A DNA stretch of 64,000 nt from Streptomyces sp. NBC_01351 (GTDB lineage: Bacteria; Actinomycetota; Actinomycetes; Streptomycetales; Streptomycetaceae): the NCBI RefSeq assembly GCF_036237315.1, contig NZ_CP108356.1, positions 5,523,501-5,587,500 of the forward strand, in the 5' to 3' direction. Of the stretch, positions 44,565-54,389 are shown in pieces. The position numbers and the translations under genes are program-made. The notes beneath the pieces were generated by a model, which did not search any database, had not been told where the DNA came from, and saw nothing but the letters and a program-made list of their open reading frames with translations. Within the stretch, counting starts at the first letter, position 1, and the number at the start of each line of letters is the position of its first letter.

Positions 44565-44605
44565 GGAAGGGGGCGGGCGCCGCACAACGGCACCCGCCCC
44601 CTTCC
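44565..44605. terminator. Bidirectional hairpin terminator
   Basis: 18-bp arms with one mismatch (GGAAGGGGGCGGGCGCCG and partner) and a 5-base loop, between the DUF1203 stop (plus) and the asd stop (minus). Confidence 0.88.
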
Positions 44606-44629
44606 ACACCGCTCACGCCCGCCCGGGGG

Positions 44630-47277
<2,648 letters not shown>

Positions 47278-47312
47278 ACCGGCATCCTGTCATTGGCCCG
47301 GGGCAGCGAGAA

Positions 47313-47339
47313 GGGGCCGGTGCCATCGGCACCGGCCCC
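47313..47339 (-). terminator. Hairpin terminator of the subtilase gene
   Basis: Perfect 12-bp arms (GGGGCCGGTGCC) with a 3-base loop, 56 bases after the protease stop on the minus strand and 36 bases before the start of the TerD gene; TTCT follows. Confidence 0.85.
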
Positions 47340-47394
47340 TCCGTCATGCGGTCACACGGTCACACCGTCACGCGTTCGCGCTCACGCGCACGTG

Positions 47395-50300
47395 CTACGG
47401 CAGGACCTTCTCGATCTGCACGCTGCCGGTGCCGGCGGCGGTGCCGCGGCCGTTGAGCAGCTGGACCTGGCCGAAGAACTGCCGGCCCTCGGGAGCCGCG
47501 CCGCTGACCAGGACGTTCGCCGAGATCTGCGCGGTGGCGCCGTTGGCGAGGTTCACCGCGGCGGCCTCGTCGACCTGGACGGAGCCCAGGGCGGCCGAGA
47601 AGAACACGTCGCGGTAGTCGTACGTGGTGGAGCCGGCCGGGACCGCGTAGCCGATCACCTTGACGGTGTAGGTGCCCGCGGCCGGGTTCACCAGGCTCAC
47701 GGCCTCCTCGGAGTCGCCGTCGGCGGCGGAGCCGACCTTGATGCCGTCCTTGTAGACCTCGAGGTCGAGGTCGGCGGCGGTGTCGGAGACCTTGCCGATC
47801 GCGACGTCGAGGCGCGAGGTGCCCTCGGCGACCGTGACCTCAGTGGTGTGGGTCTCACCGTTGGCGATGGTCGGCTTGGCGACCTTCGCGGAGCCGAGCG
47901 GGCCGCCCTGGAGCTTGCCGCCGGCGATGGCCGCACCGTCGTTCTTGACGGTCCACTGGACCGGGGCCGGGGTGCCCTGCTTCACCTCGGGCAGGACCTT
48001 GACCGCGGGGTCGAAGGCCGCGCCGAGCACCGAGACGTTCAGCTGGAACGGGTTGTCGAGCAGCGGCGACGTACGGCGCGACTCGACCTCGATCTCCCAG
48101 ACGCCCGGCGTCGGCTCGGGGTACGAGCGCACGTCAGGGCGGCAGGTGTTGGCCGGGTTGTCGTAGTTCGGGTAGCAGTTGACCGTGGAGGTCGGGTCGA
48201 CCGGAACACCGTACGGGTGGATCGCGATGAAGCGGGTCTGGCTGCCGGCCGCGAGACCGCCGAGGGCGACCTCAAGGCTCTTCGCGCCCTGCGGGACGGT
48301 CACGAAGTACGACTTGTGGGTGTTGCGCTGCACGGAGGAGGCCTCCGAGAGCGTGAAGGACGGCGAGGCCAGCGGGGCCGACGCGACCACGGTCGAGAGG
48401 ATCTGCTTGTCGATGCCCTCGGTGGTCTCGTCGTCCAGCTGCAGGATGCCGCTGTGCACGCCGGCCGTCTTGGCCTTCGCCTCGACCTTGATGGTGACGG
48501 GCTTATTCAGCGGCAGGGTGACGTAGTCGTAGCCGCCGATGACCTTGAACGTGCCGTCGTCGTTGCGCCAGCTCAGGTTGTGCCGGGTGCCGTACTTGAC
48601 GCCCGTGGTGCGGGTGACGACGACGTTGTAGACCTTCTTCTGGCCGACCTTGAGACCGCCCTCGCGGTCGTAGAGGCCGGTGCCGAAGCCCGGGGTCTTC
48701 AGGAACTGGTCGATCGCGGTGTCGACCGGAGCCTTGACCGTGAACTCGTTGGCCTTCGCGTCGCGCTGGATGGACTCCCACGCGCCGAGGACGTCGATCA
48801 GGCCCGAGCCCTGCGCGTGCGCGGGGACGTCGGCGATCTTCTTGGCCGAGCTGGTGAGCGCGACCCGCAGGGAGGCCGGCGTCAGCTTGAGGTTCTGCTG
48901 CTTGGCGGCCGAGAGCAGCAGGGCGCTGGCGCCCGCCGCCTGCGGCGAGGACATCGAGGTGCCCTGGAGCATGCCGTAACCGGCCGGCAGCTCGTAGCCG
49001 GCCTCCTTCACGGGCTGGCCGGGCAGCCAGCTCTGGATGGTGTTGATCGAGGCGCCCGGGGCGGTGATGGTCGGCGTGAAGCCGCCGTCCTCACGCGGAC
49101 CGCGCGAGGAGAACGGGAACATGTTGTACTTCGCCGTCACACCGGAGCCGTAGTTGGCGGCCCAGGTCTCCTTGGAGACCGCGGCGCCCACGGAGATGAC
49201 CTTGTCCGCGAGACCGGGGTCACCGATGGTGTTGATGCCCGGGCCCGAGTTGCCCGCCGAGATGACGAGCTGGACGCCGTAGGTGTCGATGAGGTTCTTG
49301 TACAGCTCCGAACGGGCGTTGTTGCCGTCGTTCAGCGCCGGCAGGCCACCGATGGACATGTTGACGATGTCCACACCGCGGTTGACGACGAGGTCGATCA
49401 TGCCCTCGGTCAGCGCGATGTTGGTGCAGCCGCCGGACCAGGTGCAGGCGCGCGAGGAGACGAGCTTGGCGCCGGGCGCCTCGCCGTTCATCTTGCCGCC
49501 GAAGAGGCTGTTGGCGGCGGTGATGCCGGCGACGTGCGTGCCGTGCTCGGACTCGATGATGCCGATGTTGACGAAGTCGGCCTTCTTGCCGACCCAGTCC
49601 CCGCCGAGCGGGTCCATCGGGACGTCCTTGCGGATCTCGATCACGAACGGGATGCGCTCGGCGACCTCGGTCGCCGGGTTGTCCGTGCCGAAGTAGCCGA
49701 TCTGGTAGCCGTCCTTGTACGGCTTCATCGGCTCGTTGTTCGTGAAGTCGCTGTCCTGGTCGGTGTCGACGCGGACGGTGCCGGCGGCGACGTCGTAGAG
49801 CATGCCGAACCGGTCGGTGGTGTCCCCGTCCCGGTTGACGTCGCCCTTCATGTCGCCGTTGGCGGTGATCGACTCGGAGAAGCGGCTCCACTGGAAGCTG
49901 CCCTCGGGGGCCTTCCAGCTCCCGCCGCCCGCGGTGAAGGTGCCGCCGGCGGAGGTGACCGGGGTGATCTGGGCGCGCCAGGTGGCGTCGCCGTCGGTGA
50001 TCGGGTCGGTCGCGGTGACCCAGTCGACGATCTTGCGCTCGCCGGTGGTGGTCTTCTGGAGGGCCGGGTGGCCGAGGTCGACGCCCGAGTCCATGATGCC
50101 GATGGTCACGCCGCGGCCGTCGGCCTGCGGGTTCTGCTCGACGAAGTCCACCGCGCCGGTCTCGAAGGACGGGTTGTACGGGTTCTTCGCCGGGGTGTTC
50201 TTGTCCGGCGCCGGGTACGTCTCGGCCGCGGTCCGCTTGACCGTGCCGGTCTCCCGGTCGGAGTCGGGGCGCGGGTCCGGCAGCTGGATCTCGTGCCGCA

Positions 50301-50718
50301 GGTCGATGCCGTGCACCGAGGACAGCTTGGCGGCCGCCTTCAGCGCGGCCTCCGCCTGGCCGGTGGGCAGGGTGGCGCGCACGTAACCGAGCTTGTCGTA
50401 CGTCTGGCCCACCGAGCCGCCGGGGACGGCGTCGAGCTGGTCCGCTACCTGCTTGGTCTGCCCGGGAGCGGTCGCGACCATGACGGTGACGGTCGCGTCA
50501 CCCTTGGCCTTGGCCTCCTGGAGGAGCTCTGCATCGGCCGAACCGAGCTTCTGGTCAGCGGACTTGACGGCCGGGTTGGTTCCCGGGGCATCGGTTCCGT
50601 TCGCCGCGAAGACGGGCGCCGCGCCGGTGGCCGCGAGGGCGGCCACCAGGCCTGCCGCGGCCGCGACGCGCGCGACGCGTCTGGCCCCGGGTATGGAGCT
50701 GGGGGATTCGAGGGTCAT
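47395..50718 (-). CDS. Very large secreted subtilisin-like serine protease (S8)
   Basis: About 1107 residues. Signal peptide (hydrophobic 18-40, ending VFA), a propeptide with inhibitor-I9-like strands, and the catalytic triad: Asp in GIMDSGVD (about 210), His in HGTHVAGI (about 395), Ser in GTSMSSPQAAG (about 588). The 180-residue gap between Asp and His is far longer than in small subtilisins and holds Asp-rich calcium-loop-like sequences (GDVNRDGD, DTDQDSD). C-terminal beta domains (600-1107) end in pre-peptidase-like beta sandwiches. The layout resembles large Streptomyces tripeptidyl-aminopeptidase or pyrolysin-type subtilases. The start is ATG 50718 (AGGG 7 bases upstream) or ATG 50724. 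Confidence 0.9.
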   Translation of the reverse strand: MTLESPSSIPGARRVARVAAAAGLVAALAATGAAPVFAANGTDAPGTNPAVKSADQKLGSADAELLQEAKAKGDATVTVMVATAPGQTKQVADQLDAVPGGSVGQTYDKLGYVRATLPTGQAEAALKAAAKLSSVHGIDLRHEIQLPDPRPDSDRETGTVKRTAAETYPAPDKNTPAKNPYNPSFETGAVDFVEQNPQADGRGVTIGIMDSGVDLGHPALQKTTTGERKIVDWVTATDPITDGDATWRAQITPVTSAGGTFTAGGGSWKAPEGSFQWSRFSESITANGDMKGDVNRDGDTTDRFGMLYDVAAGTVRVDTDQDSDFTNNEPMKPYKDGYQIGYFGTDNPATEVAERIPFVIEIRKDVPMDPLGGDWVGKKADFVNIGIIESEHGTHVAGITAANSLFGGKMNGEAPGAKLVSSRACTWSGGCTNIALTEGMIDLVVNRGVDIVNMSIGGLPALNDGNNARSELYKNLIDTYGVQLVISAGNSGPGINTIGDPGLADKVISVGAAVSKETWAANYGSGVTAKYNMFPFSSRGPREDGGFTPTITAPGASINTIQSWLPGQPVKEAGYELPAGYGMLQGTSMSSPQAAGASALLLSAAKQQNLKLTPASLRVALTSSAKKIADVPAHAQGSGLIDVLGAWESIQRDAKANEFTVKAPVDTAIDQFLKTPGFGTGLYDREGGLKVGQKKVYNVVVTRTTGVKYGTRHNLSWRNDDGTFKVIGGYDYVTLPLNKPVTIKVEAKAKTAGVHSGILQLDDETTEGIDKQILSTVVASAPLASPSFTLSEASSVQRNTHKSYFVTVPQGAKSLEVALGGLAAGSQTRFIAIHPYGVPVDPTSTVNCYPNYDNPANTCRPDVRSYPEPTPGVWEIEVESRRTSPLLDNPFQLNVSVLGAAFDPAVKVLPEVKQGTPAPVQWTVKNDGAAIAGGKLQGGPLGSAKVAKPTIANGETHTTEVTVAEGTSRLDVAIGKVSDTAADLDLEVYKDGIKVGSAADGDSEEAVSLVNPAAGTYTVKVIGYAVPAGSTTYDYRDVFFSAALGSVQVDEAAAVNLANGATAQISANVLVSGAAPEGRQFFGQVQLLNGRGTAAGTGSVQIEKVLP

Positions 50719-50991
50719 CAGCATCCCTGGTAAGTGAAAGATACGGTCCGGATTTCGGTGCCGGATGACCGGTCAGCTTTGCGCAAACGACAGCTCTTTG
50801 GGGAGAGTTGTCATTGACCGATACCCGCCATGGCGGACACTCGCCAGCGCGGCGTATGCGCCAGCGCGGCCTTACCGGGACAGAGCGGGGTGAACCGCAG
50901 GGGTTGCCGAGCTGATTTGTAGATTTGGCGACCGAACAGCGGCACCGGGACGCGTTCGCGCCCCGGTGCGGGTGTGACGGTTTTGGATCGT
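50719..50991. other. Intergenic region between protease and CGNR gene
   Basis: 273 bases, moderately AT-rich near the protease start. It contains the palindrome CCGCCATGGCGG (50825-50836) and a twice-repeated CGCCAGCGCGGC phrase. It should hold the protease promoter, but no clear -35/-10 can be called. Confidence 0.5.
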
Positions 50992-51552
50992 TCAGCGCTC
51001 GCGCGTGCGCGCGTAGTGGCGGGAGGCCTTCGCCCGGTTTCCGCAGGCGGCCATCGAGCACCAGCGCCGCGTGCCGTTGCGCGAGACGTCGTGGAAGTGC
51101 AGGACGCACGTCTCGGAGGCGCACTTGCGGATCCGGTCGGGCGCGGTGCCCAGCAGCTCCAGGTAGTTCCGGGCGGCCGTCCAGGCCGGACCCCAGGTCG
51201 GGTCGTCGAACTCGGCGCGCTCGCCCGGCCCTTCGGCCGTCAGGGTGGCGCGGATGCGGCCGTGCTCCAGTACGGCGTCGACCAGCGTGCGGGCGCTCTC
51301 GTCGGCCGGGTGCGCCACCGCGCGGGCCAATGCCTCGCGGGCGGTCATCAGGTGGACGAGGGTCGAGGCGTCGGCGCGGAAGCGGCCGGCCAGGCCGGTG
51401 CTCTCCAGCCAGACCGCGAGCCCCTGCACCCGGGTCAGGCCCGCCGCCCCGGCGAAGAGGTCGAGCGGTTCGCCGTCGATGACCCAGCGGGTGTTGAGCA
51501 GGTCGAGGGCGACCGGCTCCCCGGTCAGGGGTCGTGGGTCCGCCGTCGTCAT
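50992..51552 (-). CDS. CGNR zinc-finger transcriptional regulator
   Basis: 186 residues. The N-terminal ABATE-type helical sensor domain (LDLLNTRWVIDGEPLDLFAG) is followed by a C-terminal CGNR zinc finger: C in IRKCASETCVLHFHD, then RRWCSMAACGNRAKASRHYAR. This finger binds DNA. The gene is divergent from the VOC/oxidase pair and the shared gap carries two spaced inverted repeats, so it probably controls both directions. ATG 51552. Confidence 0.92.
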   Translation of the reverse strand: MTTADPRPLTGEPVALDLLNTRWVIDGEPLDLFAGAAGLTRVQGLAVWLESTGLAGRFRADASTLVHLMTAREALARAVAHPADESARTLVDAVLEHGRIRATLTAEGPGERAEFDDPTWGPAWTAARNYLELLGTAPDRIRKCASETCVLHFHDVSRNGTRRWCSMAACGNRAKASRHYARTRER

Positions 51553-51570
51553 GTCCGTCTCCTCGCGCCG

Positions 51571-51642
51571 CTAACCCCTCAAGAGTACGTGAGCGGTTGA
51601 CGCCCCTCTCTCTAACCGTTAATCTCGTTTTAGAAGGTTAGA
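51571..51642 (+). promoter_or_regulatory. Divergent promoter with two CTAACC-N18-GGTTNN operators
   Basis: Site 1: CTAACC 51571-51576, 18 bases, GGTTGA 51595-51600. Site 2: CTAACC 51612-51617, 18 bases, GGTTAG 51636-51641 (perfect; 7-bp arms TCTAACC/GGTTAGA). A plus-strand promoter TTGACG (51597-51602), 17 bases, TAATCT (51620-51625) runs through both. Equal 18-base gaps suggest one dimeric protein, most likely the CGNR regulator. Confidence 0.65.
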
Positions 51643-51676
51643 ACATCGAGAAGTCCTTTTGGGGAAGGAACCCGTC

Positions 51677-52135
51677 ATGACGACTGCCGTCAGCAAACTC
51701 CGCACCGGGCACGTGGGTCTGAACGTCACCGATCTGGAGCGCTCGATCGGCTTCTACCGCGACAGCCTGGGCTTCGCGCTCCTCGCCGAGGGCAAGGAGG
51801 AGGGACGCCGGTTCGCCTTGCTCGGGCAGGACGGCGAGCTCGTACTCGCCCTCTGGGAGCAGGCCGAGGGCCCGTTCGCCCCGGCCGCGGCCGGACTCCA
51901 CCACCTGGCGCTCGCGGCCGCCGACATCGAAGAGGTACGGGCGTACGAAGCGCGGCTGCGCGACCTCGGGGTCGAGTTCGCGTACGACGGCGTCGTCGCC
52001 CACGGCGAGGGCGCGGCCTCCGGCGGCATCTTCTTCCACGACCCGGACGGGATCCGCCTGGAGATCTCCGTCCCGACCGGCGCCGAAGGTTCGCTGGCCC
52101 CCGTCGCGGGGGCCCCCACCTGCGGCTTCTTCTAA
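51677..52135 (+). CDS. VOC superfamily (glyoxalase/bleomycin-resistance-like) protein
   Basis: 152 residues. Two paired beta-alpha-beta-beta-beta modules: TGHVGLNVTDLERSIGFYRDSLGF and GLHHLALAAADIEEV, with metal-ligand His/Glu positions in GHVGL, LHHLAL and RLEISV. The activity could be lyase, dioxygenase or antibiotic binding. ATG 51677 has GGGGAAGGAA. It is 15 bases before the oxidase-like gene and is driven from the operator-bearing promoter shared with the CGNR regulator. Confidence 0.9.
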   Translation: MTTAVSKLRTGHVGLNVTDLERSIGFYRDSLGFALLAEGKEEGRRFALLGQDGELVLALWEQAEGPFAPAAAGLHHLALAAADIEEVRAYEARLRDLGVEFAYDGVVAHGEGAASGGIFFHDPDGIRLEISVPTGAEGSLAPVAGAPTCGFF

Positions 52136-52150
52136 TCGGAGGGGCTTCTC

Positions 52151-53053
52151 ATGTCGGAGGTACTCATGCCCGGGGCCTACCACTGGGGCTCGCTGGCCGT
52201 GCAGGAACGGGTCGGTGTGCGCGAGCTCGCCGAACACGTCGGCCGCTCGATCGGCACGGGCATCCGGGACGTCGCCGCGGCCTTCCTGGAGCTCCAGCCT
52301 CATCTGGTCGTCGGCGCCGCCGACGGATCGGGGCGACTGTGGGCCTCCCTGCTCACCGGCGCGCCGGGCTTCGTACGGGCCACCGGGCCGGACCGGATCA
52401 CGGTCGCCGGGGGACTACCGCCGGGCGATCCGCTCACCGAAGCCCTGGCCACGGCCGGGACGAGGGTCGGCACCATCGCGCTCGACCCACGAACCCGTCG
52501 CCGGATGCGGCTGAACGGGACCCTGGAGACGACCGGCCGCGGCTTCGCGGTCCTGGCCGAGCAGGTCTTCGCCAACTGCCCCAAGTACCTGCAGAAGCGG
52601 CAGCCGCTGGACCTGGCCGCGGAGGGAGCCGGTGTCGTGCGGCGCGGCGTCGCCCTCACCCCCGGCCAGGCCAGGGCGGTCCGCACCGCCGACACCTTCT
52701 TCGTGGCCACCACGGCGGAGGCGGACGGGGTCGACGCCAGTCACCGCGGCGGTCTGCCCGGCTTCGTCGAGGTGCTCTCGCCGACCGAGCTGACCTGGCC
52801 GGACTACGCGGGCAACGCCATGTTCCTGACCCTGGGGAACCTGACGGCCGACCCGCGGGCCGGGCTGCTCTTCCCCGACTGGGAGACCGGGGCCGTACTC
52901 CAGCTCAGCGGCCGGGCCACGACCGAGTTCGGGCCCGACGGGAGCCGGGACGTCCGCTTCCGCGTGGAGTCGGTGGTGGAGGCCGTCCATCCGGGTCGGC
53001 TGCGCTGGAGCACCCCCGAGTACTCGCCTCACCTGGGCAGCACCACCAAGTAG
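52151..53053 (+). CDS. Pyridoxamine 5'-phosphate oxidase-like FMN-binding protein
   Basis: 300 residues. The split-barrel flavin fold is visible in two halves: HLVVGAADGSGRLWASLLTG (N-terminal repeat) and DTFFVATTAEADGVDASHRGG with PDYAGNAMFLTLGNLTADPRAGLLFPD (C-terminal repeat). Members reduce or oxidise diverse substrates with FMN or F420. It is coupled to the VOC gene and probably acts on the same compound. Its 3' end overlaps the convergent DUF559-like gene by 25 bases. Confidence 0.88.
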   Translation: MSEVLMPGAYHWGSLAVQERVGVRELAEHVGRSIGTGIRDVAAAFLELQPHLVVGAADGSGRLWASLLTGAPGFVRATGPDRITVAGGLPPGDPLTEALATAGTRVGTIALDPRTRRRMRLNGTLETTGRGFAVLAEQVFANCPKYLQKRQPLDLAAEGAGVVRRGVALTPGQARAVRTADTFFVATTAEADGVDASHRGGLPGFVEVLSPTELTWPDYAGNAMFLTLGNLTADPRAGLLFPDWETGAVLQLSGRATTEFGPDGSRDVRFRVESVVEAVHPGRLRWSTPEYSPHLGSTTK

Positions 53054-53991
53054 GCGGCGGGCTCGCGGTCGCCGGACGCCGTCAGGGCGGTCCGGACGAC
53101 CGCGGCCTGCTGCTCGGGCCAGTCGCGGAGCTTGCGCGGGGTGATGTGGATGACCGTCACCCCGAGCCGCTCCAGCGTCTCGCGCTTGCGCACGCACTCG
53201 GACCACTCCTCGTCCTCGCCCTGGCGCGGGGCGCGGGTGTCGATCTCGACGGCCACGGAGTGCTCCGGCCAGAAGGCGTCGACCCCGCCGAGGTGGGGGC
53301 CGCCGGGCAGGCGCAGGTCCACGTTCCAGACCGGCTCGGGGAGCTCGTAGCCGCGTACGAGGTGGTACAGCCGGTCCTCGGCGATGGCGCGGCCCTCCGC
53401 GAGGAGGGACTCGACGGCGTCGACCACGTGCGGCCGGTTCAGCAGCCGGGCCACCGTCAGCTCCCGTACGACGGCGGCCGGTTCGCAGTGCCCGCCGCGG
53501 ACGGCCTCGCTGAGCAGTCGGCGCACGGTACCGGCGTCGTCGAGCTGGGCGACGGCGTCGGCGACGGCCCGCGCGACGGGCGCCACGGGGAGCCCGGTCA
53601 CCTCCTGGGAGCGGGGCGGGGTGTGCGCACGCACGATCCGCACGTCCCCGGCGGCGCGGAGCCGACGGGTGCCGGGCACGAGCACGTCGATGTGCGCGAG
53701 GGCGAGCAGTGCGGGGGCGGAGGCGAACCGGTACAGGGCGAGCGCGGCCAGCCCGGTGATCATGGCCTCGCCGTGCCCGCGCCGGCCGGCGTACAGCAGG
53801 GCGGCGTGCAGCCGCTCCTCGCTGGTCGCGGGGCCGGAGTGGAGCAGGAACACCCCGGGCAGGATCTGCTGCCAGGGCCGCTCGGCGGCGTCGGCGGCGG
53901 TGACGCCGTGCTCGCGCAGCTGGGCGAGGGTGAGCACGCGGGGGCGGCTGCCGGTGAGGTGGGCGAGGGGGAGGGGTGCGTTCTGGTTCAT
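53029..53991 (-). CDS. AbiEi-like / DUF559 domain protein
   Basis: 320 residues. The N-terminal helix-turn-helix-like segment (RVLTLAQLREHGVTAADAAERPWQQILPGVFLL) resembles AbiEi-type antitoxins. The C-terminal part (about 215-310) resembles DUF559/Vsr nuclease folds: GGVDAFWPEHSVAVEIDTRAP, then a Trp/Glu helix, ERLGVTVIHITPRKL. E in VEID and the Asp of GGVDAFW would be catalytic acidic residues. No AbiEii toxin gene is next to it, so it is an orphan. These proteins are common in actinobacteria with unknown role. Confidence 0.8.
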   Translation of the reverse strand: MNQNAPLPLAHLTGSRPRVLTLAQLREHGVTAADAAERPWQQILPGVFLLHSGPATSEERLHAALLYAGRRGHGEAMITGLAALALYRFASAPALLALAHIDVLVPGTRRLRAAGDVRIVRAHTPPRSQEVTGLPVAPVARAVADAVAQLDDAGTVRRLLSEAVRGGHCEPAAVVRELTVARLLNRPHVVDAVESLLAEGRAIAEDRLYHLVRGYELPEPVWNVDLRLPGGPHLGGVDAFWPEHSVAVEIDTRAPRQGEDEEWSECVRKRETLERLGVTVIHITPRKLRDWPEQQAAVVRTALTASGDREPAAYLVVLPR

Positions 53992-54169
53992 GACGCGGTG
54001 ATTCCCTCAGGCCATGGCCTTGCTAACCGGTGTTACACGCTCGTCGACAAACCCGGACAACCTGGGGCTAAAGTACGGGCGTTCGACTGCCGATGGGCAT
54101 CCGCCGGTCGGGGGATGTGACGCGGGCCCGCTGCCGGTGCCCGGGTGCCGGAGCCGGGTGCGGCGCCGT
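53992..54169. other. Intergenic stretch without a recognisable gene
   Basis: It carries a plus-strand promoter-like pair (TCGACA near 54041, TAAAGT near 54067), but no downstream gene in that direction before repeat copy C. Otherwise nothing seen. Confidence 0.35.
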
Positions 54170-54385
54170 TGCCGGGGGCGCTGCCCCCGGACCCTCCCCC
54201 AGCTACCGCTGGGGGTACCCCCAGCGCCTCAATCGCCGGCGGGGCTGAAATTGCCCTGCGGGCAATCCAGCCGTGCCTGGACGGCGGCAGCGGCTACATC
54301 CAGCCTCGCCGGCGTGTGAGGCGTGGGGGTCCCCCCGGACGGAGTCTGGGGGAGGGTCTGGGGCAGCGCCCCAGCAGCGGCGCCG
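54170..54385. repeat. Dispersed GC-rich palindromic repeat, copy C
   Basis: The longest copy. Outer arms GGGGGCGCTGCCCC / GGGGCAGCGCCCC, internal GCCTCAATCGCCGGCGGGGCTG and its degenerate partner CAGCCTCGCCGGCGTGTGAGGC, plus a hairpin CCCCCAGC...GCTGGGGG. Its last 42 bases (54323-54364) are identical to copy B. It ends 26 bases from the second pepN stop. Confidence 0.85.
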
Positions 54386-54389
54386 CAGG

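Noticed and set aside
54030..54075. Plus-strand promoter-like sequence in the 54.0 kb gap, maybe driving a small RNA
   Set aside because: Only weak boxes and no gene, terminator pair or conserved structure that I can point to; it runs into repeat copy C.
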